From Paenibacillus sp. 481 (lineage in GTDB: Bacteria; Bacillota; Bacilli; Paenibacillales; Paenibacillaceae), in NCBI RefSeq assembly GCF_021223605.1, contig NZ_CP075175.1, positions 2,026,001-2,090,000 of the forward strand: a stretch of 64,000 nucleotides of DNA, read 5' to 3'. Of this stretch, positions 9,126-17,156 are shown piece by piece. A model generated the notes under the pieces. It had not been told where the DNA came from. It made no database searches and was given only the letters and a program-made list of their open reading frames with translations. Made by a program: the position numbers and the translations under genes. Position 1 is the stretch's first letter. Each line of letters begins with the position of its first letter.

Positions 9126-10739
9126 ATGCATATTCACATGCCCAGCATCCCATTTCGCCTTACACTGCGCACCCAAATCATGCTGCTCATCGCGATCGTC
9201 GTATGCACCAGCATGATTTTTGCAAGCGCTGTCTTTTCTATGCTGTTCAGCGATAAAATGCATAAGCAAATCGGCGACCAGGCCATGTCCGTCGCCAAAC
9301 TTACAGCAATGGATGAGCGAATTGCGCAAGCTTTTGCAACCGCAGCACCTTCGGACATCATCCAACCCATCGCTGAAGCGATCCGCCTTCATACGGGAGC
9401 CAGCTACGTCGTCATCGGGAACCGAGACGGCATTCGCTACTCCCACCAGAAGACAGAACATATCGGCAAAGTGATGGGTTCCAGCAATGAGCCAGTCTTT
9501 GCCCGCGGCGAATCCATTATATATGAAGGAACAGGTATTTCCGGTCAGGCCATCAAAGCAAAAACACCGATCCGCAACAGCAACGGCGACATTATCGGCG
9601 TATCCTCGGTCGGCTATCTGTTTCATGATATTGATGAGACGATTATGACATATCGTCGCCACATTGTATATTTCACGGCCATCATTCTTGCCGCAGGACT
9701 GCTCGCGGGATACGCCATTGCTCGCAGAGTGAAGCGACTTATTTTCAACTTGGAGCCGGAGCAGATCGCTTTTTTGTTCCAAGAAAAAGCCGCCACACTC
9801 GACTCGATCCGCGAAGCCATAGTCGCGGTCGATTTGCAAGGCAACATCGTCTCGATGAATCGGCGTGCACGAGAACTACTGCAAGGCAGCGAATGGAATG
9901 TTGGGGAACAGCTGCAACTACCTCACCTCCATGAAGCGCTGCAAACCGTTGCGCGAACAGGAGTCGAGCTAAGCCATCAGCGTATTTTTATCCAAGACCA
10001 GCTCTACGCGATGCAAGCCGCCCCCATTCAATTGAATCATACCGTACGCGGTGCCGTATTCACCTTGCAGACCGAGTCAGAAGCCGAACAATTAGTCGAG
10101 CAATTTACCAAAATGAAAGCCGCAACGGACCATATTCGAGCGCAAAACCATGAATTTTTAAACCGCTTGAATACGATATACGGACTTATAACGCTTGAGC
10201 AGTATGATCAAGCACTGCACCTTATCTCTAATGAAGTCAAAGAAAGGCAAGATACGATCGCCTTTTTAATGAACTCCGTTACTGAACCGCTTCTGGCTGC
10301 GTGTCTGCTCGGCAAGCTAAATCGCGCCAAAGAGTTAAAAGTGACACTCGATATTGATCCCGACAGCAGCCTAACCCAGTTGCACCCTCAGACTGACGCT
10401 AAAGCACTGGTCACCATTTTGGGCAACATTATCGACAATGGCATGGAAGCTGCGCAGGAACAGAATGGCACGCAGGGCATCGTGCGCGTCTCGTTTACCG
10501 ATTTAGGAGCCGACATCGTATTTGATATTGAAGACAACGGAACTGGCATTAAGGTACAGGATGAGCAGTACTTATTTATAGACGGTTATACGACAAAAAA
10601 AGGAGAGAACCGCGGACTCGGACTTGCGCTCGTTAAGCATGCTCTTTCTATTATAGGTGGACAGTTGTATATGGATCACAGTCATCTAGGGGGGGCCCGT
10701 GTTACGGTCGTTATTCCAAAAATAACAGACGATACATGA
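9126..10739 (+). CDS. Sensor histidine kinase, CitA/DcuS (DpiB) family
   Basis: A 537-residue membrane kinase. TM1 lies near residues 15-40 (IMLLIAIVVCTSMIFASAVF). An extracytoplasmic PAS-like (sCache) domain follows, including YVVIGNRDGIRYSH and AKTPIRNSNGDIIGVSSVGY, then TM2 (IILAAGLLAGYAIARR). After that come a cytoplasmic PAS domain, an SpoOB-type phosphoacceptor helix NHEFLNRLNTIYGL with H342, and a HATPase domain (NIIDNGMEAA, DNGTGI, GLGLALV). Family members sense citrate, C4-dicarboxylates or tricarballylate. AAAGGA precedes the ATG. The stop overlaps the reading frame of the response regulator, so the pair is one operon. Confidence 0.93.
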   Translation: MHIHMPSIPFRLTLRTQIMLLIAIVVCTSMIFASAVFSMLFSDKMHKQIGDQAMSVAKLTAMDERIAQAFATAAPSDIIQPIAEAIRLHTGASYVVIGNRDGIRYSHQKTEHIGKVMGSSNEPVFARGESIIYEGTGISGQAIKAKTPIRNSNGDIIGVSSVGYLFHDIDETIMTYRRHIVYFTAIILAAGLLAGYAIARRVKRLIFNLEPEQIAFLFQEKAATLDSIREAIVAVDLQGNIVSMNRRARELLQGSEWNVGEQLQLPHLHEALQTVARTGVELSHQRIFIQDQLYAMQAAPIQLNHTVRGAVFTLQTESEAEQLVEQFTKMKAATDHIRAQNHEFLNRLNTIYGLITLEQYDQALHLISNEVKERQDTIAFLMNSVTEPLLAACLLGKLNRAKELKVTLDIDPDSSLTQLHPQTDAKALVTILGNIIDNGMEAAQEQNGTQGIVRVSFTDLGADIVFDIEDNGTGIKVQDEQYLFIDGYTTKKGENRGLGLALVKHALSIIGGQLYMDHSHLGGARVTVVIPKITDDT

Positions 10740-10813
10740 CCGATGTGACCGTTGTAGTTCTTGCGGCGGTAGAACTTGCAAGCACCAATCTGACCAAGGA
10801 GCTGGTAAACCAC

Positions 10814-11581
10814 ATGAGCACAGAACAGATAACAGCTATGATTGTCGAAGACGATGAGATTGCGTCAAAAATCGTTGAGCAGTTCGCTCAACGTAATTCG
10901 TTTCGTGTCATCGCTACGGCCAGCACGGGGCAGCAAGCACTGGATTTGCTAGAAGTGTTTACGCCACAAATCGTGCTGCTAGATGTATATTTGCCTGATA
11001 TGAGTGGCATTGAACTGCTCTGGAACATAAGACGTAAGCACCGTGGGGTTGATATTATTTTGATTACGGCGGCAAATGATGCGGATACGGTGAGCGAAGC
11101 AATACGTGGGGGCGTGTTCGGTTATTTGATTAAGCCCATTATGATCGATCGTTTTAACGATATGCTTCAACGTTATACGACTGTGCGAAAGCAATTGCGA
11201 ACAGGTTTGTTAATGGAGCAAACAGAGGTCGATCGCCTGTTTATCCCCGGTGACAAGAGTACGGGCAGTAAACGGGACACGACCCTTCTTACTGTTACAC
11301 CCCTAGCCGCTACTACCGGCGGAGCTTCGAGTTCCTCTTTTTTGGCTGCGACTATGCTGCCTAAAGGCATTGACAAGCTCACCCTGAAGCGGCTTCGCGA
11401 CCATCTTAACCATACTCGCGATGCTGTCAGCGCGGATGAACTTGCCGCCTTAGCTGGCATGAGCCATTCTACGGTACGTAGATACTTAGAATTTATGGTG
11501 TCCCAGCAGGAGCTGGAAATTGATATTATTTACGGGACGGTAGGCCGCCCTGAACGAAAGTATAAACGTTTACTACCTTAA
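10814..11581 (+). CDS. Response regulator, CitB/DctR/DcuR family
   Basis: A 255-residue regulator. The receiver begins ITAMIVEDDEIA, the phosphoacceptor is D57 in IVLLDVYLPD, the switch Thr/Lys lie in LITAAND and YLIKPI. An Ala/Thr-rich linker leads to a C-terminal winged helix-turn-helix (VSADELAALAGMSHSTVRRY) of the CitB type. The frame is open from 10736, overlapping the kinase stop, but receivers begin just before the first beta strand, so the ATG at 10814 is preferred. AAGGAG lies 12 bases upstream of it. Likely targets are organic-acid uptake genes, such as the nearby binding-protein gene. Confidence 0.92.
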   Translation: MSTEQITAMIVEDDEIASKIVEQFAQRNSFRVIATASTGQQALDLLEVFTPQIVLLDVYLPDMSGIELLWNIRRKHRGVDIILITAANDADTVSEAIRGGVFGYLIKPIMIDRFNDMLQRYTTVRKQLRTGLLMEQTEVDRLFIPGDKSTGSKRDTTLLTVTPLAATTGGASSSSFLAATMLPKGIDKLTLKRLRDHLNHTRDAVSADELAALAGMSHSTVRRYLEFMVSQQELEIDIIYGTVGRPERKYKRLLP

Positions 11582-11597
11582 TAATTAGAAATAAAAA

Positions 11598-12386
11598 TTA
11601 GTTGTCAGCGCCTTTTTCAAACAGAACCATCCACTCATCAATCGAAAAGGACACGATATTGCCGTCGGCCACTTGCAGTTCGTGATACGTGTGCTGCTCC
11701 GGTGTTCCATCCAATATGTACTTCGTCACTTGCTCGATCTGCTCGTCAGAACGCGTTGTACGACGTACCCATGTTGGATAGGACTGCGTTTTTTTACGTG
11801 TGCGCGACTGCACATGGACAAGCCCTTCCGCTTCCAGCCACGCCGTCCACTCCGAGATCGTATGGCAGCGGAAATGACTGTCGTCGCGCAATTTCTCGAC
11901 CGTATTCATAAACGTATCGAGATGAGGCTCCTCTGGAGCAATATTATCAATAAAGAGCAGCTTGCCATGCGGCTTCAACACACGTGCCGCTTCTTTAGCA
12001 AATTGGCTCGGGTTCGGAAAATGATGCGCCGCAATCCGGCATGTCACGATATCGAACGTGCCATCCAAAAAAGGCAGCTGCTCCGCATCCGCGACGACAA
12101 AGCTGACATTGTCGGCATGCTCGGTTATAAATCCGCGTGCCGCAGCCAGCATGTTGCGTGTTAAATCTGTTACGGTTACGTGGGCAACATGAGGCGCCAA
12201 GTTCTTGGCTACATGTCCTCCGCCTGTCGCAATGTCCAGTGCCGTCCAATCCGTCTGCGGCTGCATCCACTCTACCATTAGTGATAAATCATCGCCTTTG
12301 GCGTGCGATTCACTCGCGACATATTTGTGAGCGTTAGCTCCAAACGTTTCTTGCACAGAAGCCTTTACGTCTTGTTCATTCATCAT
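11598..12386 (-). CDS. Class I SAM-dependent methyltransferase
   Basis: A 262-residue Rossmann-fold methyltransferase. Motif I reads LDIATGGGHVAKNLA, the acidic residue after strand 2 lies in VTVTDLTRNML, motif II is FVVADAEQLPF, and the post-II segment is CRIAAHHFPNPSQFAKEAARVLKPHGKL split across strand 4 and 5. The pattern is closest to UbiE/BioC-like generic methyltransferases, and the acceptor cannot be predicted. It is convergent with the response regulator (16-base gap). Its ribosome binding site (TAGGTA) is weak. Confidence 0.85.
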   Translation of the reverse strand: MMNEQDVKASVQETFGANAHKYVASESHAKGDDLSLMVEWMQPQTDWTALDIATGGGHVAKNLAPHVAHVTVTDLTRNMLAAARGFITEHADNVSFVVADAEQLPFLDGTFDIVTCRIAAHHFPNPSQFAKEAARVLKPHGKLLFIDNIAPEEPHLDTFMNTVEKLRDDSHFRCHTISEWTAWLEAEGLVHVQSRTRKKTQSYPTWVRRTTRSDEQIEQVTKYILDGTPEQHTYHELQVADGNIVSFSIDEWMVLFEKGADN

Positions 12387-12427
12387 GCTAAATACCTACC
12401 CTTCTGCGGAAAAATAGTATGAAGCGG

Positions 12428-12459
12428 AAAAAGAGAGCACAATCCGTGCCTCTCTTTTT
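12428..12459. terminator. Bidirectional Rho-independent terminator
   Basis: AAAAAGAGA-CAC and GTG-TCTCTTTTT arms with single-base bulges and a five-base loop. A-runs on one side and T-runs on the other let it act on either strand. It mainly ends the binding-protein gene read leftwards from 12473. Confidence 0.75.
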
Positions 12460-12472
12460 CAATAGAACAACT

Positions 12473-13564
12473 CTATTTTAACATACTTAAAGATCCAAGT
12501 ATTTCCTGAATCGATTTTTCTTGCTCCGTTAGAAATGCCTCAAAATCTGCTGCATTTTTGTAGCCATTTTCCCAGCCATTCGTCGCCAGTTCCTTTTTCC
12601 AAGCTTCCGATTCGGTCATATCCTTTAACGCCTTCTCCCAAAATGAAATCGCAGCAGGGTCCATATTTTTCGGACCGAATACGCCACGCCAAATCACAAA
12701 CTCTGCCTCCACGCCCTGCTCCTTGTACGTCGGAATTTGCGCGAATTCACCGCTCAAGCGCTCTGGGGCCGATACGCCTAACACCCGCACCTTACCGGAC
12801 TTTAAATACTGTCCAAGTCCCGAAATGTCAGAGGACAATACGTCTGCATTACCACCAAGCAAAGCGGTCAACGCCTCCCCGCCGCCATCATAAGAGACAA
12901 ATTTAATCGTCTTCGGATCAACTCCTGCCTTAACTGCTGGCAACATCGCGATCAGATGATCCTGTGATCCAGGAGCAGAGCCGCCTGCAATCGTGACATC
13001 GCCTGGCTTGGCCTTCAAGTCATCCAGCACCGAGGTTAAATCTTTGTACTTAGAGTCCGCCTTGACGACGATCGCGCCGTAATCCTTGGTCAACTGCGCA
13101 AGCGGCTTCAAATCTTTATGCGAATAAGGGCTATTACCTTCTTTTTTATAATGATTAATAATGATCGGCGCCGATGGGAGGAATAGCTTGTGTGAGTCTT
13201 TGCCGTCCTTGTTCACAAAGCTTGCTATTCCGACTGCTTGCCCGCCCCCTGGACGATTTTCCACAATAATGGATTCGCTAACGAGATTCGTCTCTTTCAT
13301 TACCTTGGACAGCGCACGTGCTGTTGCATCCAGACCGCCACCTGCACCAGACGGGGCAATGACCGTTATCGCCTTTTCCGGATAATTCGTAGCTGCATTC
13401 GATGTGGACGTTTCCTTACTCGTTCCTGCACTCGTTTCCGTAGTCGTTGACGTCGTACTAGCTCCCTTGCTCCCACTTCCACTGCTACCGCATGCGCTCA
13501 CCATCATCGTCACAGTCAGCATCGTTACGAAGCTTATTAACCACCGTTGTTTGTAACTTTTCAT
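12473..13564 (-). CDS. Tripartite tricarboxylate transporter substrate-binding lipoprotein (TctC/Bug family)
   Basis: A 363-residue lipoprotein with a signal peptide and lipobox VSAC, then a Ser/Thr/Gly-rich tether. The TctC fold is clear: YPEKAITVIAPSGAGGGLDA, ENRPGGGQAVG and FVSYDGGGEALTALLGG are the ligand-clamp motifs. Bug proteins bind carboxylates and hand them to TctA/TctB. No tctA or tctB gene is present within the window, so this is an orphan. It may act as an extracytoplasmic sensor for the adjacent CitA-type kinase, as BctC does for BctDE in Bordetella. It shares no operon with the kinase, being on the opposite strand. Confidence 0.9.
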   Translation of the reverse strand: MKSYKQRWLISFVTMLTVTMMVSACGSSGSGSKGASTTSTTTETSAGTSKETSTSNAATNYPEKAITVIAPSGAGGGLDATARALSKVMKETNLVSESIIVENRPGGGQAVGIASFVNKDGKDSHKLFLPSAPIIINHYKKEGNSPYSHKDLKPLAQLTKDYGAIVVKADSKYKDLTSVLDDLKAKPGDVTIAGGSAPGSQDHLIAMLPAVKAGVDPKTIKFVSYDGGGEALTALLGGNADVLSSDISGLGQYLKSGKVRVLGVSAPERLSGEFAQIPTYKEQGVEAEFVIWRGVFGPKNMDPAAISFWEKALKDMTESEAWKKELATNGWENGYKNAADFEAFLTEQEKSIQEILGSLSMLK

Positions 13565-13800
13565 GAACGTCTCCTCCTTGCGCCCTCACTTATGACAGCG
13601 CTTTCATTAAGTTATTGACATCCTATCATGCTCTCCTCGTCAGGGATACATTAACGTCAAATCTTAAATAAGTATCAATAATGATCATTTTTTTCATATT
13701 TTTTACGCTCCGACCGTTGGCCATGGTCATCTTCCGTTCGTTCTTTTAAGCATGCTATAATAGCAAAACATTTTACTATGAACAAAGAGAGGGATCATCT

Positions 13801-14988
13801 ATGATCTTTTACGTCATTAGTATCGTGTTTGGCTTTGAAATCATGTTAAGCATTACGAGGCCTATCATCTCCTTGCAAGCCTTCACTTTAGGAGCTGACA
13901 TGACTGAAATCGGACTCTTAACTGCCACGTATGCCTTTTTCCCGCTCATCTTCGCCATCCAAGCTGGACGCATAGCCGATAAAATCGGGGACAAGCTTCC
14001 TGTCATAGTAGGCATTATAAGTATGACACTTGCGTTATCGCTACCCTTCTTTTTCCCTTTCATGTGGGCGTTATATGTTTCCCAAGCTGTTGTAGGCGTC
14101 GCCCATATCTTTATCAATATTTCACTACAAAATGTACTCGGCCATATGGCTACACCCGAAAAAAGAGATCATTATTTCAGTATGTTCAGTATGTCTGTCG
14201 CATTAGGTGGCGTAATTGGGCCCATTGCTGGCGGTTATTTGGCACAATACTACTCTTATGGAGCAGCATTTTTGACTGCTTGCATGGTAGGAATAGTACC
14301 CATTGTCTTGTCTTTTTGTATCCCTCAAATAACGAAATCCGTATCCAACTCTGATCTACATCCATCTAATGGCGTATCAAATAAAGGTTCCAAACAGAAA
14401 CACCCTGCTTCCTTCTTCCAGTCACTACAATTACTCAGCAGTCCGATGTTGCGCACAGCGCTATTTACCAGCGCTCTCGTTCTTTATTCGCGCGATATAT
14501 TTATCGCGTACTTCCCACTCTTGGGACAACAGTGGGGCTTGTCCCTGTCGACCATCGGGTGGATTATTACGATTCAAGGAGTAACGATGGTTGCAATTAG
14601 ACTACTGTTATCTAAACTTACAACGTCTCTTGGTAGAGAACAGGTGCTATTCGCTTCTATTATCGTAGCTGGATTATCCTTTTTACTCGTACCAACAACG
14701 TCTCATGTAATCGTGCTGGCCTGTTTAAGCGGACTTATGGGCGCCGGCTTAGGCTGCGGACAACCCCTATCGATGACGACAACGTACAACGCTTCGCCAC
14801 CTTCACGCACGGGGGAAGTGCTTGGATTGCGGCTTGCTACGAATCGACTGTCGCAAACGATTGCCCCACTCCTATTTGGCGTAGTTGGTGCTTGGGCAGG
14901 TTTAGTCGCTGTTTTCTATGTTAGCGGCTTGTTTTTGATAGGTGGAGCGTGGGTGACACGGACGAAAACGGAGCCGAAAGTAAGGTAG
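13801..14988 (+). CDS. Major facilitator superfamily transporter
   Basis: A 395-residue protein with about twelve hydrophobic helices and the motif-A-like loop GRIADKIGDKLPV between TM2 and TM3. A second-half equivalent (LLSKLTTSLGREQVL) is also seen. GVIGPIAGGYLAQ in TM5 resembles motif C of drug:proton antiporters, which suggests export. GAGAGGGA precedes the ATG. It is a single gene, convergent with the XRE regulator. The substrate is not identifiable. Confidence 0.9.
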   Translation: MIFYVISIVFGFEIMLSITRPIISLQAFTLGADMTEIGLLTATYAFFPLIFAIQAGRIADKIGDKLPVIVGIISMTLALSLPFFFPFMWALYVSQAVVGVAHIFINISLQNVLGHMATPEKRDHYFSMFSMSVALGGVIGPIAGGYLAQYYSYGAAFLTACMVGIVPIVLSFCIPQITKSVSNSDLHPSNGVSNKGSKQKHPASFFQSLQLLSSPMLRTALFTSALVLYSRDIFIAYFPLLGQQWGLSLSTIGWIITIQGVTMVAIRLLLSKLTTSLGREQVLFASIIVAGLSFLLVPTTSHVIVLACLSGLMGAGLGCGQPLSMTTTYNASPPSRTGEVLGLRLATNRLSQTIAPLLFGVVGAWAGLVAVFYVSGLFLIGGAWVTRTKTEPKVR

Positions 14989-15024
14989 ATACTAGCCATC
15001 ACATGAAATTTCCCGTCGATCTGT

Positions 15025-15085
15025 GAAGCGCCCCTTGAGAATAGACATTGGAAACATCCAGATGTTCATTCTCAAGGGGCGCTTC
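15025..15085. repeat. Long inverted repeat between convergent genes
   Basis: An 18-bp perfect inverted repeat (arms 15025-15042 and 15068-15085, starting GAAGCGCCCC) encloses 25 bases that themselves contain AACATC-CA-GATGTT. There is no T-run, yet the position between two convergent stop codons suggests a shared transcription block or mRNA 3'-end protector. Confidence 0.8.
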
Positions 15086-15110
15086 GGCTTAGCCAGTCTT
15101 TGCTGCAACT

Positions 15111-16397
15111 TTAGTACGCTTTATTCATCGCCTTTGCATACAAAGCATTGATTTTGACTAAAATATCGGTACTAAACCGCGAACTATCCTCAATGATCGC
15201 ATCGTGTATGTAAGATACGCTTTCCAACGCTTTTTCATGCAAGCCTATCTGCATATACGCCGCTGCACTCTTGAGATAATAGTCGAAAGCTCGTTCCGTA
15301 TTTTGATGTAAGAACGCCTTTCCAACTATTCGATAAAAATAAGCTAATCTAGCTCTCTTATCAGGTGTTGCACGCTTATCTTTCAATGATTCCACCATGT
15401 CTTCTTCATATTTAAGCAGTTCAACCGCTGCGCTTAAATCATCGATCTGCAAATAAATATCAACCAATTCCGATACGACATACACCAAATTGTACTGTGA
15501 TGAACGTTCCAGATAAGAGTTCAGCTTCTCCAACGCTGCGGCTGTACTTTCTGTATATTTGCTTAACATCGCCTCGAACATGATTGCATCGTTATCAATT
15601 TGTGTATCTTTCAATTTCTTATACTTTTCCAAGTAATGCTTGCTTTCATCAAACCGTTGCAAATGATATGTACATAAAAAGAGGTTTTTCGTCGCGTTCC
15701 ATTTATTTCTCCCTGCATCATTCCGCTCAGCAAATGCACTAAGCTCTATCGATTCTTCATAAAGCATCAGGCTAAGAGCGTGCACACCTAAACTATAATG
15801 AAACACGATGCTCTCATCATCACTTAAAAAGTTGACGTAGTGTAATATGTTTCTCCCAGACTGATACGTAAGAAGTAGCTTACTGAAATCATTGCGCTCA
15901 ATCATATACTGTTGGTACATTCCTTTAGCCATGTAGGTCATAATTCCATGTTCACGAGAGTGGTGAATGATCGTGTTGTATAACATAAGTTGGATGGAGG
16001 GATCGGTCATTGTTGCTGTGGTTTTGTACAATTTCTCCGTTAAATCAATACTATCATCCAGTGGTGATTCGAGAAATTTGGTAGCGATGTGAGTTGTAAT
16101 GGCAATAGGAGCTGAGACTTGGATCGCTTCTTGTAAAATCGCGAGCAGCGAATCCGGTCTATTTTCATTTTCAATGTAAAGAGGGATATAGAGATCAAAG
16201 GGAATGTTCAGGCCGTTTGCAATAGCTTTAATCGTCTTAAAATCAGAGTGCCTTGTTTCTCCACTTTCGATTCTCGATATGCTTGCCGTAGTAACGCCTG
16301 ACATGGATTGCACTTGAACTTGGGTTAAATGCGAATCACATCTGTATTTCTTGATGAGGTCGCCAATGGTCATATATTGAGATGATGTCTTCGGCAT
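15111..16397 (-). CDS. XRE-family regulator with TPR-like domain (RNPP-type architecture)
   Basis: A 428-residue protein. Residues 10-70 form an XRE helix-turn-helix (IGDLIKKYRCDSHLTQVQVQ, then SMSGVTTASISRIESGE). The remaining 350 residues are helical repeats of TPR type, for example LSAAVELLKYEEDM and TERAFDYYLKSAAAYMQIG. This is the plan of PlcR, Rgg, NprR and AimR, which bind short secreted peptides. No pre-peptide gene with a signal sequence was found on either side, so peptide control is an inference from architecture. AAGGAGG precedes the ATG. The gene is divergent from PadR with 183 bases between. Confidence 0.85.
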   Translation of the reverse strand: MPKTSSQYMTIGDLIKKYRCDSHLTQVQVQSMSGVTTASISRIESGETRHSDFKTIKAIANGLNIPFDLYIPLYIENENRPDSLLAILQEAIQVSAPIAITTHIATKFLESPLDDSIDLTEKLYKTTATMTDPSIQLMLYNTIIHHSREHGIMTYMAKGMYQQYMIERNDFSKLLLTYQSGRNILHYVNFLSDDESIVFHYSLGVHALSLMLYEESIELSAFAERNDAGRNKWNATKNLFLCTYHLQRFDESKHYLEKYKKLKDTQIDNDAIMFEAMLSKYTESTAAALEKLNSYLERSSQYNLVYVVSELVDIYLQIDDLSAAVELLKYEEDMVESLKDKRATPDKRARLAYFYRIVGKAFLHQNTERAFDYYLKSAAAYMQIGLHEKALESVSYIHDAIIEDSSRFSTDILVKINALYAKAMNKAY

Positions 16398-16499
16398 ACT
16401 AGCTCCTCCTTATTTCACGATGTTGCCTACAATTTATCATTTCTTCGCGAGAAGTTAAACACTAATTTTCGTTAAATCCACATTTTTCAAAAGAAAATA

Positions 16500-16528
16500 T
16501 TTACATACAACAAAATACGCGTTATATT
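16500..16528 (+). promoter_or_regulatory. Sigma-A promoter of the padR operon
   Basis: TTTACA and TATATT separated by 17 bases, 53 bases before the padR-like start codon. Confidence 0.7.
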
Positions 16529-16530
16529 AT

Positions 16531-16556
16531 AGTCAACAACGTATAGTCAACGTTGA
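16531..16556. promoter_or_regulatory. Probable PadR operator
   Basis: AGTCAAC occurs twice, 14 bases apart, and the second copy is part of the perfect palindrome TCAACGTTGA. It overlaps the transcription start expected from the promoter at 16500-16528, as for an autoregulated repressor. Confidence 0.5.
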
Positions 16557-16580
16557 ATAAACATATTTGAGGTGATGTAA

Positions 16581-17132
16581 TTGACACGTCTAATGGTCCT
16601 CGGACTATTAACTTACAAGTCAATGTCTGGCTATGAAATGCAGACGCATATGCAAATGTCCCAAACTGATAAATGGGCAGGCATCCTACCCGGTTCTATT
16701 TATCACGCACTAAAAAAAATGGAAGCCGAAGGACTTGTGCGTGTCGAGCAAGTGGAGCACACCGGACATCGTACAAAAGCGATTTACTCGATTACCGAAG
16801 CAGGCAGAGCAGAACTGATGCAGCTCTTGCAGCATTCGCTCACGGTTTCGTCTGTTCAACTGCCAACGACGTTGTACACGGCCATTTCGTTCCTTCATAT
16901 GCTGTCGCCAGACATAGCAACAGCAGCGGTAAGCCAGCAAATTCGCCAAGTGGAAGCAGACTTGGTCGATATGAAGGCAGGGCAAAGCGCTAAAGAGGCA
17001 GCCACTCTGCTGCCAGAATATATCACGCTATGCTTCGAACATATTTACGAGCAGCATGAGATGCAGCTGCGCTTTCTGCACAAGCTGCAAGATTGCTTAA
17101 CACGTATGCCGGCGAATCCTAATAAAGAATGA
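16581..17132 (+). CDS. PadR family transcriptional regulator
   Basis: A 183-residue protein starting TRLMVLGLLTYKSMSGYEMQ, followed by GSIYHALKKMEAEGLV, the PadR winged helix. The C-terminal half is helical, as in PadR-s2/VirIP members. The TTG at 16581 is chosen as start because GAGGTG lies six bases upstream and the family begins with this sequence. It is followed after 24 bases by the acyltransferase-like gene, making a two-gene operon. It probably represses that operon through the palindrome in its own promoter. Confidence 0.9.
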   Translation: MTRLMVLGLLTYKSMSGYEMQTHMQMSQTDKWAGILPGSIYHALKKMEAEGLVRVEQVEHTGHRTKAIYSITEAGRAELMQLLQHSLTVSSVQLPTTLYTAISFLHMLSPDIATAAVSQQIRQVEADLVDMKAGQSAKEAATLLPEYITLCFEHIYEQHEMQLRFLHKLQDCLTRMPANPNKE

Positions 17133-17156
17133 TCATAAACAAGGAGGGAATGTAAC

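Noticed and set aside
9048-9839. 263-codon minus-strand frame
   Set aside because: Antisense of the sensor kinase; Asp/Cys-rich text without a domain.
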